Shown: piece after piece, positions 1 through 10,271 of the stretch
How positions within the stretch are numbered: the first letter of the stretch is position 1
Layout: each line of letters begins with the position of its first letter
NCBI GenBank assembly: GCA_029204225.1
Contig: CM055109.1
Location: 34,225,098-34,289,097, forward strand
Direction: 5' to 3'
From: Diphasiastrum complanatum
Lineage: Eukaryota; Streptophyta; Lycopodiopsida; Lycopodiales; Lycopodiaceae
DNA length: 64,000 nucleotides
Notes under the pieces: generated by a model
Databases searched by the model: none
Seen by the model: the letters and a program-made list of their open reading frames with translations, nothing else
Told to the model about the DNA's origin: nothing
Made by a program: the position numbers and the translations under genes

Positions 1-816
1 ATATACCTAAGAGTGAAAGAGCCAAAATGCAGGTAAAGGCCTTGAAGTGCATCTTTACAGGATGTCATGAACAAACCAAGGGATATAGATGCTATGAATT
101 AATTGGACTACGCATGCACATAAGCCGTGATGTGTTGTTTGATGCGATCCATAGATTTGGAGATGAATAAAAGGATAATGATGAGCTATCCAAGCTTCTC
201 AAAGAGGATGAAGCAGTTCTACCACTACAGGAAGATCATCGAGATGATGACGACGGACGTGGTACTCCTCCCACTATAGAGACGAGATGGAGAGTAAGAA
301 ACAAATCTATTGGATCGGAAAAGACTGAGGCTGCAGGTGATAAAAGGAAGGAGCAGGATGCACCTTGGGATTCCTGCTCACCTCGCAGTGGAGCACCTCA
401 ACGAAAACTACCTAAATGGTACACTAAGCTCATGAGTGACAAGGAAGGGGAAGTTGTCGAGTCTAGTAAGGATGGAGAGTTACGGCATTCCACAAGAGAG
501 AGGAAGGAACTTGATAGGTTTCAGGTAATCTTGCACTTATGAGCAATATCTTTTTATCTATTGAACCCTCTTACTTTGAGGAGGCCAAAAATCAAGAGAT
601 GTGGCAAAAAGCAATGCAAGAGGAGATTTATTCCATCAAACACCATGACACTTGGGAGATAGTGGAACTTCCAAAGGGCAAGAGATCCATTGGCAACAAA
701 TGGGTATACAAGACAATGTACAATGTCGATGGAACTATTGCAAAACATAAAGCAAGGCTTGTAGTGAAGGGTTATGTGCAAAGCAAGGGCATTGACTACA
801 AAGAGACCTGTGCTCC
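1..816 (+). pseudogene. Ty1/copia pol fragment (integrase tail to start of reverse transcriptase)
   Basis: Frame 3 from the window edge reads the copia segment just after the integrase core (KCIFTGCHEQTKGY, then HISRDVLFDA), followed by a charged linker. The frame from 539 then reads the first part of copia reverse transcriptase: WQKAMQEEIYSIKHHDTWE, GNKWVYKTMYNVDGT and KHKARLVVKGYVQSKG. An in-frame stop lies at 168-170, and a frame change near 539 separates the two halves, so this copy is dead. Homology stops at 816, before the RT catalytic YVDD region, where an LTR-like sequence begins. The upstream part of the element lies outside the window. The family assignment is firm; the lineage within copia was not determined. 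Confidence 0.85.
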
Positions 817-1166
817 TGTTACGAGCTCGTAACCAGTGCTGAACCCTAGAGAACACAGATAGGTCAGATACCACAGTCAGGGTCGTGTCCAGCGTACATG
901 ACCAAGACAGTGTGAGTAGTGTGCCCCAGCACGGTCCATAGCCATGGCGGGCCTAACACAGCCTAGGGACCCTGTCAGCAGGATAGGGCCCCCAGTTGGG
1001 TCCCGACGTGCAGTCGGCCACGTCAGTGCCACGTGGCCGACACTTGGCAGTAGCATGCTACCAGTCCTCACACTGGGCTAGGAGGGGCTTACTCTATATG
1101 AGGGAGTAGGCAAGGTTGGGTGGATCAGTTAGTGTTTGCCCTACTGTGGTGTTAGGATCTATCACA
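817..1166 (+). mobile_element. Putative 5' LTR inserted in the copia fragment
   Basis: This 350-bp segment starts TGTTACGAG and ends ATCACA. It begins exactly where copia RT homology stops and is followed one base later by a tRNA-Met-type primer binding site. It is more GC-rich than its surroundings and has a TATA-like CTATATGA near 1093-1100. No 3' partner is visible in the window, so the LTR call rests on the TG...CA ends, the primer site and the break in the interrupted gene. Confidence 0.55.
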
Positions 1167-1167
1167 C

Positions 1168-1177
1168 TGGTATCAGA
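1168..1177 (+). other. Primer binding site (initiator tRNA-Met type)
   Basis: TGGTATCAGA matches the usual plant retrotransposon primer site complementary to the 3' end of initiator tRNA-Met. It lies one base after the LTR end. The next bases (ATTC) depart from the canonical TGGTATCAGAGC, so the match is ten bases. Confidence 0.6.
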
Positions 1178-1489
1178 ATTCAGAAGTGCTTTCGGACTTC
1201 AAATTTGCCTTCTTGTGGACAGATTGAGGTGCTGTCAGACTAGCGAGCCACTATCCTCAGAGAACCGGGAAATTTGGCACCGTTTTGAAGCTTCAAACTG
1301 GCATTTTTCGGGACAACAGGTCTGAAAGCAGTGGAGGAAGAGCTGAAAGGGCTTTTCTTGATTCTCTCTGTGGAAGTACAGTCCTCAGAAACAGCTAAGT
1401 CATCTTTCCTTTTCCTTGTACAGTTGTAAATTAGTCTTTTAGACTTTTTTTCCTTCAGAAGTTAAGGTAACTCTCTTTCAGTTCCGAAG

Positions 1490-1759
1490 ATGACCACTCC
1501 TCAGGGACCTGATCAACCCCAGGAGAGAGGCTTCGACGAACTTGAAACAGAAGCCTTGGCTTACAGAAAGGGGAAGGAACCCATGGAAGTGGAAGAACAG
1601 GAACAGTTCGCCGAAGAACTCGACGAACTGGTTACCAAGGAGCAGTTTCTCCAATTGGTAATAGAAGTGGATGAACTGAAGTTGGCATTAGCCAACTTCA
1701 GTTCATTTATGACATTACCTTTACAACTTCTTATGAAGGTTTTTGAAGCTTTGAAATGA
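1490..1759 (+). CDS. Short gag-like ORF downstream of the primer site
   Basis: An 89-codon ORF opens with ATG about 310 bases after the primer site, where gag is expected. The product is acidic and glutamate-rich in its first two thirds (ELETEALAYRKGKEPMEVEE), with a possible helical stretch LVTKEQFLQLVIEVDELKLA. There is no zinc knuckle and no capsid signature. The last third is encoded by a perfect hairpin (1671-1706), after which the protein turns hydrophobic and stops. I read it as the 5' end of a gag gene cut short, or of a non-autonomous LTR element. No specific family is recognised. Confidence 0.35.
   Translation: MTTPQGPDQPQERGFDELETEALAYRKGKEPMEVEEQEQFAEELDELVTKEQFLQLVIEVDELKLALANFSSFMTLPLQLLMKVFEALK
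1671..1706. repeat. Perfect 16-bp inverted repeat with a 4-nt loop
   Basis: ATGAACTGAAGTTGGC is followed by ATTA and then by its exact reverse complement. Transcribed RNA would form an uninterrupted 16-bp hairpin. It lies inside the gag-like ORF and shifts the character of the encoded peptide, which suggests a snap-back duplication rather than selected protein sequence. Confidence 0.9.
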
Positions 1760-2333
1760 ATTTTTAGTGTAAAATCCTTTTGTAATAATCTGAAGCTTGC
1801 TTGTACTACCATGCTTGTTGTACAATTGCCTAAATTTTCTCAACCTTGCATCATGAGACTGATGCTATCAATTTGGGCATGGGTGTTGGTCTAGGTCAGA
1901 ATCACGGCGCTAGTGCCTATAAGTTTCGCCATTTACATTCCTATGAGCATCAATATCCATAAACAATAACTAATTCTTAACTGTCATGTTCACTTTACAT
2001 AAGGGGTGTCATTATTTGTTCAGCACATCTTTTAACCCTATTACAAAACATCAATTTTTCCAAATGGTGAGAAAAAAACTCACCTCTCGCAAAGAAACCA
2101 AAATATTTGAGACAAACCTAATGTGTTGGCTTTTGGCTATACCCTTGTTCTCTTTTCCTTTGTTCTTTTTATTTTTGCTGGTTTATTTGTAACTTCTAGT
2201 TCTATCCAAAAAAGCTGTTCTCTCATAAGGAAACCAAAAATTTTAAAACAAACCCTAATCTATTGCAATGCGTTTCGTTACACTTTTCTCTTCCTTTTCT
2301 TTTTCTACTTTTGCTTTAAGTCTTACTTTTTTA
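1760..2333. other. No gene; diverged tandem duplication
   Basis: No coding signal was seen. Around 2085-2170 and again around 2230-2312 the same order of blocks recurs (AAACCAAAA, ACAAACC, then a TTTTCTC/TTCCTTT pyrimidine run and TTTTTGC), indicating an old tandem duplication of roughly 150 bp. Confidence 0.4.
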
Positions 2334-2334
2334 C

Positions 2335-2391
<57 letters not shown>
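2334..2391. repeat. Compound microsatellite (CT)n(CA)n
   Basis: A run of CT dinucleotides passes directly into a CA run ending at 2391. It lies 230 bp from the gypsy element and has no coding content. Confidence 0.97.
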
Positions 2392-2622
2392 TTTCATACT
2401 CTCCTAGAGTTATCTACACACTTGAGATGTATTTCGTTGTCTTACGTACCCTTGTGTACAGACAAGTCATCAATAAAGCTTTCTTTCTCTCTCCTCTATA
2501 TCACTCATTCTCCTCAACTTTAGCGCTGCCCCTTAACTTTGAAATCCTGAGTTTGGTTTTAGGTTTTCAGAGCACTTCTACCATCTTGATTTCCCTAACA
2601 TCACTTATTTAGCCGACTATAT

Positions 2623-2795
2623 TGTGACGGGCCTGTAATATGCAACATCAACGAGAAAACAGCAGACAGCGATGGCAAGAGGAAGAACGACAAAACGAGA
2701 AAGAAGAGTAACGACCTTTAGGCCTTCTCGCCCAACTCCTTTATACTTGTCAAATGCCTCAGTACATACAATCCTTTTCACATGGGCCCATTACA
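2623..2795 (-). repeat. 3' LTR of the gypsy element
   Basis: On the plus strand it runs TGTGACGGGCC to CCCATTACA. On the element's own strand the preceding sequence is CTTTTTCCCAA, still within the integrase frame, so no purine-rich tract adjoins this LTR. Confidence 0.9.
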
Positions 2796-3227
2796 TTGGG
2801 AAAAAGTTTCTCATTCGTGCGATATGTGCAAACATTTTTTTTACCATTTGAATCTCTAACTAGTAAATAAGTGTTTGTCCCGAGTCTCTTAACGACTGTA
2901 TATGGACCTAACCATCTATGCATAAAACTTTCTGATAATTTTTGCTTCTTTAAAGGATAATAAACAGAAACTTTCTGATTTTCTTTAAACTCTTTGAAAA
3001 CATGTCCTTCATCATATAACTTTTGTCTGAGAAATACCCAAACAATTGCATACAACTTTCATAATTTCAGATTTGAAGTTGGTGCCTTGATCTGAGAGAA
3101 TTTGAATTGGAGTACCATGTCTGGAAATCACCTCCTCAACAAGAAATTTTGCCACCGTCTGAGCTCTTTGGTCTGGAATAGCTTGAACTTCACACCAACG
3201 AGTAAGATATTCTGTCATGACGACCAC
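2796..3227 (-). pseudogene. Ty3/gypsy integrase core fragment and C-terminal domain
   Basis: Two frames contribute. From 3227 the core reads MTEYLTRWCEVQAIPDQRAQ and then SRHGTPIQILSDQGTNF, which contains the first two acidic positions of a DDE integrase. From about 3030 downwards a different frame reads DEGHVFKEFKENQKVSVYY and RWLGPYTVVKRLGTNTY, the C-terminal domain that follows the core. The stretch between them, which should hold the HPQ...E catalytic glutamate, is missing: the core is joined directly to the C-terminal domain by a deletion near 3020-3060. The frame stays open into the LTR. Confidence 0.8.
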
Positions 3228-3935
3228 ATATGTATTGCCTGATTCTGATACAGGAAAAGGACTAATAATATCCCAAGCAATGAGGTCAAAGGGGGTCTTT
3301 CAACATGTATAGGCTGTAAAAGACCTGGTGGCTTTTGAAACGATTGACACAAATGGCACGTCTTGAGGAATGACATAACACTATGACGCATTTTAGGCCA
3401 ATAAAACATAGAACGCAGAGTATGTAAAACTTTATGGGCTCCTAAATGAAGAAACAACGGATGAGAATGATAATAGTTCATATAGGTTTCCTGCAATGAG
3501 TTTGGAATAAAAATCCGAGGGTTACCAGGAGACAAAAAGTACAAAACATGATCTTTTAAATAAAACCTTTGAAGAACTAAAGGATCATTTCGGACTCCAA
3601 TTCTATGAATAATATCTGAACACTGTGGATCACTCACTTGGAAGGTTGGAATCTTTGACAGTTCAACAGGACTAGGAACAGTGCTCAGAGCATTTTGAGC
3701 TTGAGTAACTCTTGACAAGGCATCAGCCACAACATTTAAAAGACCTGGGCAATAGTGAATCTGAAAGTTATACTCCCCTAACGCCAATAACCATATGATT
3801 AGCCGAGGAGCTGGATTTTTCTTTTTGAACAACGCAATCAATGGTTGATGATCTATCTCCACACAAACTGTTGACCCATGCAAATAAGGATGAAGTCGAG
3901 CAAATGCCCAAATTACTGCTAACAACTCACGCTCA
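3215..3935 (-). pseudogene. Ty3/gypsy RNase H and integrase zinc-binding region
   Basis: The frame reads ELLAVIWAFARLHPYLHG, VEIDHQPLIALFKKKNPAPR and VVADALSRV, the usual Ty3 RNase H to connection order. The integrase HHCC region follows: LGAHKVLHTLRSMFYWPKM and TCHLCQSFQKPPG. Upstream, RNase H begins at EITERELLAV directly against the RT palm, so the RT thumb and the start of RNase H are deleted at about 3935-3950. The integrase core continues in another frame from 3227, so a frameshift lies there. Confidence 0.8.
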
Positions 3936-3941
3936 GTAATC

Positions 3942-4851
3942 TCAATGCCAGCTCGTGATGATATAACCCAAAAATTTAAGCTTGAGCTGACCCCAATGAC
4001 ACCTTTTAAGTTGCAATTTCAAATTGAACCTGGCCAAAGTGGATAAAACCTGTTCCAAAGCTCTTACACGCTCTTTCCAAGTTTTTGTATGCACAAGAAC
4101 ATCATCCAAGTAAACAACCACAACTCCTTGATCAATAAAGTCAGAAAGGACCATATTCATCAACCTTTGAAAGGTACTCGGTGCTTCAGACAGTCCAAAA
4201 GGCATAACAGTGAATTCATGTAACCCTGACGAAGTCCGAAATGCTGTTTTTTGGGCATCTATTGGAAGAAGTGGTATTTGCCAATATCCAGCAGCAAGAT
4301 CCAGAGAGGTGAAATAAGATGAAGAACCCAATCGGTCCAACAAATCATCAACTTTAGGTAAGGGATACGCATCACATTGAGTTAAGGCATTCAGTTCCCG
4401 GAAATCGATACAAAATCTTAATTCTCTAGAAGGTTTTTTGACAAGATGAGGTTCCGAAGCCCATGGACTTTGTGACGGACGAATAATGCCTTTGGCCAAC
4501 ATATCTTTTACGGCATTTTTTATTGTCTCAAGTTCTCTTGGAGATCGTCGTCGAACAGGAACTCGGATCATCCAAAGTGCGAACAGAGTGAAAAACTGGG
4601 GCTGTAGTTTGTGAAGGTCGTTCAGGATCAGCAATCAAGTGCGGAAACTTAGCCAATAACTTATTAATATCTTCATAACTCTGTTGTAATGGACAAACAT
4701 CAGAGGACAATTGAACTTGAGAAGAGACAGACGATAAGGTTAGAGTACTGTTAATCCAGGGAACGGGAGTGGAACGAGGTAGGACAAGAGTTCTCGAGGC
4801 AAAGTCCAACTTAGCTAAAGAAGAAGACAGCGAAAACAACCGTTTAGGCAA
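3942..4851 (-). pseudogene. Ty3/gypsy reverse transcriptase
   Basis: From 4634 the frame carries the RT fingers and palm: ELRFCIDFRELNALTQCDAY, LFDRL-type LLDRLGSSSYFTSLDLAAGY, MPFGLSEAPSTFQRLMN and VVVYLDDVLVHTKTW. The catalytic YLDD is intact. The frame ends at LKFLGYIIT, where the connection to RNase H has been lost. A linker in a second frame (4851-4528) ends in a stretch expected before RT, so there is a frameshift near 4600. Ty3/gypsy RT is recognisable without doubt. Confidence 0.85.
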
Positions 4852-4920
4852 AATGTAACAAGAGTGCTGAAGATTGACACCGCCAACAGAGAATGAAAAG
4901 AGGGTGACTTGTGATGAAGT

Positions 4921-5136
4921 CTATAATCTGGAATGATCCCCAAACAAAACATAAATCTCTTCTGCTTGAACTACTGGTAAACACAATTGAATCACTAATT
5001 TGTTGGAAATAGAAGAAATAGAACTACCAGAATCTAGAAGTGCTTGGACTGTGAAATCCCCAATCTGTACTGCAACAATGCAAACAAACTTTGAACTCGC
5101 AAAGGTTGACTTCTGTGAATGACTGACCTTCAGCAA
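4921..5136 (-). pseudogene. Ty3/gypsy aspartic protease fragment
   Basis: The frame reads VQALLDSGSSISSISNKLV, containing the retroviral-type protease active site DSG with the usual hydrophobic residues before it. It lies between the gag zinc knuckle and RT, the expected position. A frame change separates it from gag at about 5130, and a stop closes it at 4921, before the second half of the protease. Confidence 0.75.
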
Positions 5137-6094
5137 CCATTCACTTGAATGTTTTCCGAAACAGCACCCAAGGAGGCAGAATCAGAAAGAATACTAACTT
5201 GTGCCTGTTGAACGAAGCTTTGCACACGTTTAGGTTTTCGACAAAACCTTGCTATATGACCAAAATCATCACAGTTGAAGCACCTAGGACGACCTGTAGC
5301 ATCTCGATTAGATAACCGTTTTTTGAGATTACTTTGAACCTGCTGAACGTCTATTTCCATAGGAGCTGATTCATCCATCCTATTGAAAAGCTTTGGTTTC
5401 GGAAGTAACTCTGCACTGGAAGAAAGAAAGCTTTTATCTTGAAAATTGTCAGACCTGACTGTAGATTCCAACGCTGAGCAACTATGATAGCGTCCTGCAA
5501 AGTCTGTGGCCCCAACTGTTGAGTCGTTTTCGACAAATCATGCCGCAATCTAGGGTAAAAGAAAAACAATTTCATATCTTCAGGCATTGCAGGGTCTGCC
5601 CTTAAAATTGATTGAGTAAACCTGATAGAAAACCGAGCAACAGGTTCATCAACACCCTGCTTCAATGACTGTACCGGTTGTAAAGCTGTTTTTGCAATAT
5701 TCGTCTGAGCAAACGATCTCAAAAGGCTTGATTTCATGGCTTCCCAGTCATTCTGTACAGGTAAGGGTTGTTGAATATACCAAGTAGCCGCAACCCCTTC
5801 CAACACTGTCCGAATCTCGTGAACACGCCTTTCAGCATTCCAGCCGTGGTAATTGCCAATATTGTTAAAATGATCTAACCACGACATAATATCCTCAGAA
5901 GGCAATCCCTGAAACGCTCTAGGGCGAACTTTTGGATCAGGGCGGACATGAGACTGAGAGCGATCCTGCAAAAGCTGTAACAAAACCTGATTCTTTTGTG
6001 AAAACTGTGAAGACAACGCGTGAAACGTTTGAAGAAAGGTGCGCAGAGACACATCCTCCTCTATCATGCCATCATTAATCGGGGACTGCTCCAT
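5130..6094 (-). pseudogene. Ty3/gypsy gag with CCHC knuckle
   Basis: Gag starts at the ATG at 6094 (MEQSPINDGMIEED), only 15 bases inside the LTR. The capsid-like region includes AFQGLPSEDIMSWLDHFNNI, AATWYIQQPLPVQNDW and FSIRFTQSILRADP, typical of the Ty3 retrotransposon gag domain. After a frameshift near 5460 the second frame ends in a zinc knuckle, CFNCDDFGHIARFCRKPKR (C-x2-C-x4-H-x4-C). An open frame continues upstream of the ATG through the LTR, but that part is LTR sequence and is not counted as gag. Confidence 0.85.
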
Positions 6095-6109
6095 GCTGTT
6101 CTCCACCAA

Positions 6110-6282
6110 TGTGACGGGCCTGTAATGTGCAATATCAACGAGAAAACAACAGACAGCGATGGCAAGAGGAAGAACGACGAAACGTGAAAGAAGAGTAACG
6201 GCCTTTAGGCCTTCTCGCCCAACTCCTTTATACTTGTCAAATGCCTCAGTACATACAATCCTTTTCACATGGGCCCATTACA
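6110..6282 (-). repeat. 5' LTR of the gypsy element
   Basis: Same ends as the partner LTR and 167 of 173 bases identical by direct comparison. The sequence just inside it on the element's strand is TTGGTGGAGAACAGC, where a primer site would be expected. It does not match the initiator tRNA-Met type, and I cannot name its tRNA. Confidence 0.9.
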
Positions 6283-8231
6283 TTATAAACACATTGTTCT
6301 GTTTTAAAATTTGGTTATGAGTAAAATGCAAAGCTCATGTGGCAGATCCAGTTAGTGACTGGCCTAAATTTCGGGGTTTTTGCAAAATCTTCAAACAATG
6401 GCATGGTTTCACCGGCATTCTGAATTGAGCCTTCTCCAGCATAGCGAGTATCTCCAACTATGAGTCCCTCACTTCCTTGAGGAAATGTTCAACTTACCTT
6501 TCCAAACACTTTTACTCGTAATGAGGAGTATGGCCATTGAAAATGGAGAGAAAACTAAGCATTTTGCTTGGATCCTTCTTCTGGGGCACAAATTATGAAA
6601 AGTCAAGCTATCTTAAAAAGTTCGAAAATGACATGATTGTGGAAAGTATTCACATCTTTCAAGAAGAGTAAGCACATCCTTTAGCAAAACTTGTGAGCAT
6701 CATATGATGCTTTCTTACTTTCAAACTTTAAAGGTACATGGCATTCAACACACGTTCCCCAAAAGGACATAAAACACAAAAAGGAAAAAACAGGGTGATT
6801 CTACTCTTCCCAAAAAATACAAAAGCATTAGACCTTTCGTAGTAGGGACTTTTTTAGCTTACCCTTGTTAGCTATGCTAAGTAATATGATAAGTCAAAAT
6901 GGGCAACTCGCTTATTTTCTAGAATGCTTGATGTTTCAATTAACCAACTATCTCCTATATTATTATTTATTGTTCAATGTCAATTTTTGTGCCCATCTTA
7001 TTCTTTTTCATTTATTCCAAGGCTTTGTTGAGGCCTTATTTTAAATTGCACTTCCTTACAAAGAATAGTCCTATTTATGATTCAAATTTCAATGTTAAGG
7101 AATGTTATGTCATGTGTCAAGAATCATGTAGCAAGTGTTAAAGCCACCTATGCTTTCCAATTCTTAATAGTTAAACACTGATAGGAACTCCAATTAGCTA
7201 TAAAATTTAAAGCAAGTACGCTAGCGAAAACTCAACAATGAATGGTTTTTAGTTTAATTCTTTTATTGCGTACATCAAACTATTGATCATTCTAATAAAG
7301 TCAATTATGGCTTGTATAGGTTGATGGCATGGGTTAATGGTCATTTCACTTTGAGAATGGAAACTTTCAAATTTGAAACTTTGAACCTATGTTCTTTGCA
7401 ACTTTCTTTTGAAGCTAGTTCCATTGAATTTGTGTATTTATCAACATCCAATTGGGCTTATGTTTCATTCCTATCATTTTGGTTGCAAATAAAGATAACA
7501 ATGGTTTGATAGCCAAGCCATGGGGTGAAATCCACTACCATTTTTATAAATAGAAGTTGAAATAGGTTATGCTTCAGCATATTTATTATGCAAAAGTGTT
7601 TCATCTTCTTTTGTGGATGTGCATAGTATTTTAGCTCTTGTTATCTAGATTTTAAATCTTGACGATGATTCTTTACGAGTTATTGAGCTTTAGAATGTCT
7701 TCATACTAAAATTAGGTTGCATAACCTGTTTCGACAAGAAACCTCGAGGTATAAACTAACATAAAACTATAATGTAACCAGGTCATTCGAATGCAAGAGG
7801 AAGACCATCTACGAAATGAAAAGTTGAACATGTCAGAGTTGGATCACCCATTCATAATTAGACTTATACGAACGTACAAGGATGCCAAAAATGTAAATTC
7901 TGTTGATGTTTTACTTTGAAAGTAAGAAAATAAATTTCACATTAAATACATGTCGCATTCAATGTGTACATATTTACTCAAGCTAAAAGTTGGAAGTTAC
8001 TTGCAGGTTTATTTGCTACAAGAACTAACAACTGGTAGAGAGTTATTTTTACATATGGAAAAGAGAGGCCGTCTTCAACAATGGGAAGCAGCATTTTATG
8101 CGGGAGGAGTACTTCTAGCGTAAAGTTCTACTTTCTAGAGATTTCTCAATAGCATGACATATAATGTGTTCTTGAATTGTAATAGACTGCTAACTAGATT
8201 ATCAATTCTCTTCCTTTCAATCATCCCGTAA

Positions 8232-8236
<5 letters not shown>
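6283..8236. other. No gene seen
   Basis: This AT-rich stretch has only short accidental open frames (the longest, at 7312-7509, has no recognisable domain). No LTR ends, inverted repeats or transposase motifs were recognised. Confidence 0.5.

Positions 8237-8303
<67 letters not shown>
8237..8303. repeat. (CT)n microsatellite
   Basis: A 67-base perfect CT array with no gene recognised on either side. Confidence 0.97.
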
Positions 8304-8307
<4 letters not shown>

Positions 8308-9439
8308 AGCACCTCTCACACGACAATCCGTTAGACACTAAAGCCACTTTCCTTGCTATTGTTCTCCATACCATGGCATCACACGTGCCTTCCCATCTAA
8401 ATGTCATAGACCCAAAACCATGTCCCTTCATCCTTGTTCTCCACACCATCCCTGTTATGATGCCGAGTGTCAACACTCCATCATTACGTCACTTATGCTT
8501 ATGCCTCCCCTTTTCATCTCCTACATGATGCTAGACATTTATACCACAACACACTTCATAGGAAAAAGAGGGCTTACTAGGTGAGCGAAGGTAAGAGACT
8601 CATCAATGTTTTATTTAGCTCTTCCTCAAAAGCCTTCTAGCATAGTGAAAAAGGGATGGAACAAAGCAATTTTTTTATGTCTTGAATAAAACTATTATTG
8701 AAGAGAATAATAATCAAGAAAAATTCTTGGAAGAAGTAGAATCATTCCAATAGAATGCAATGAAGAAGTACGAAACAGCAAACTTGGTTCAAATAGTGCA
8801 TCTTTGCAGTCGGAAAGTAGTGGACAACAAAAGGCAAAGATGTATATGTAAATGATGAGGTTGGTGACATACTTGAGACAATTGCACTTAGTAGAAGAAG
8901 AATTCTCAAATCGGATTTAACATTGTTGTATGTGCAAGAAACATTAGTCAAGACAAAACACAAAAGAGGAAAAAACTTTGGCAATCTTTATTTTTATAGT
9001 ATGTGACAAGGATAAATGATTCATAAATGTCTCATTAAGATAAAGGATCATTGGAATAATGATTAAACTTTGGGGCTCGTTTTGGCCTTGCACAATTTTT
9101 AACTGAAATATTTACTTAACTTGGAATTGAGGGCCCATTTACACTCTTTTACTCACATGTATGATCTTTCTCATCTTTTAATTCATAATATGGAGGAGAA
9201 TCATTGGGGCATTTCTCTCACACTCTCTCGTGTGGATGATTTTCATGATGAATGCTTGTGATTGATGATGAATGGTAAAGCACTTATGTCATGTACTTAT
9301 ATTCCTTCCTCAATGTGAACACGTTGGACTTGTAAATATTGAAATGGCTCAGATCGACCTGTGGTGTTTTGTAAGAAAATGTAAATAGCAGGTTTTGTTT
9401 AACTTGTTGATCTGCTTGTATTTGGTATGGGACACTAGC
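8304..9439. other. No gene seen
   Basis: AT-rich sequence with no recognisable coding region or repeat. Confidence 0.5.
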
Positions 9440-9600
9440 TCTTAATTTAGAAACTATAGGGAACGACCACCTAAAAAGTAAGTGAGTTGACCGGTCAATG
9501 AGACACGTGTCATATGCTCACTGGGACACTTGGTCCAATGTATGAGTGACACATGACGGACAGTTCTCGTACTCACTTGGCTATGTGTTAGGGTATTGAT
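9440..9600. repeat. Fragment of the 16.7-kb gypsy LTR family
   Basis: GTCATATGCTCACTGGGACA, ACTTGGTCCAATGTATGAGT and GACACATGAC align with the repeat at about 16,690-16,830. The flanking phrase GACCACCTAAAAAGTAAGT also matches GACCTCCTAAAAAGTAGG there. It is a detached LTR fragment with no internal region beside it. Confidence 0.7.
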
Positions 9601-9744
9601 TCGATTCAGTTCGAATTGCGATTCTGATTTGAATCAAAATCGGATGATTTGAATTTTCCAATTGGTTTGACTATAAATTTTTTTTGCACAAGGACCACTA
9701 CAGACGCTCGAGGGGTCCCGATTTTCATTTTGTTTGTGTGTGTG

Positions 9745-9745
9745 T

Positions 9746-9795
<50 letters not shown>

Positions 9796-9994
9796 GAGGA
9801 GGAGGAGAAAGAGAAGGAGAAGAAAGAGAAGAAGAAGAAAGAGAAGAAGAAGAGGAGGAGGAGGAGAAGGAGGAGGAGAAGAAGAAGAAGGAGAAGAAGA
9901 AGGAGGAGGAGAAGAAGAAGAAGAAGAAAGAGAAGAAGAAAGAGAAGCAGAAGAAGAAGAAGAAGAAAGAAGAAAGAAGAAGAAGAAGAAGAAA
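9745..9994. repeat. 250-base purine tract: (AG)n then (GGA/GAA)n
   Basis: The plus strand is almost pure purine: an AG array, then GGA and GAA triplets with interruptions. The only pyrimidine noticed is one C near 9947. Long frames on either strand (arginine/glutamate-rich or serine/leucine-rich) are products of the repeat. On the minus strand it abuts the apparent 3' end of LINE copy 1. Confidence 0.95.
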
Positions 9995-10271
9995 TTATTT
10001 TTATGTTTGTTGGGTGCCCAAGGGAACATAAGATAGAAGAAATAAGTACATATCTCGTAGGAACACTGTCCATGTCGGACAACATAAAAATCGCTACTCT
10101 AAGTGGAAAGACAGTATATAAATCTCTCTAGCTAGTCAAAAGACACATCAAATATAGAATCATAAGAAGCATATAAGAGCTTAACCTCTAGCTTTAAAGA
10201 GGGTACATGTGCAAGAGCTTAACCACCTGCTCTGCTGTGAGGAGAGGAAAGTAACAAGGAAGAATAAACTA

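Larger units (their letters stand above)
2623..6282 (-). mobile_element. Compact Ty3/gypsy element with 173-bp LTRs
   Basis: The element is bounded by two direct repeats of 173 bp (2623-2795 and 6110-6282) that differ at six positions, about 3.5%. Read on the minus strand it carries gag, CCHC knuckle, protease, RT, RNase H and integrase in Ty3/gypsy order within only 3.3 kb. At least two internal deletions and several frameshifts are present, so it is non-functional. The bases flanking the two ends (TATAT and TTATA) are similar but not identical, so no clean target-site duplication can be claimed. LTRs this short are unusual among plant gypsy elements. Confidence 0.9.

Noticed and set aside
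554-874. Minus-strand 106-codon frame
   Set aside because: Antisense shadow of the copia RT segment.
6095-6268. N-terminal extension of gypsy gag through the LTR
   Set aside because: This part is LTR sequence repeated at 2,623-2,795; gag is taken to start at the ATG at 6,094.
2623-6282. A 5-bp target-site duplication for the gypsy element
   Set aside because: Flanks TATAT and TTATA do not match base for base.
9606-10085. Long leucine/serine-rich and arginine/glutamate-rich open frames
   Set aside because: They are translations of the purine tract and AG array, not genes.
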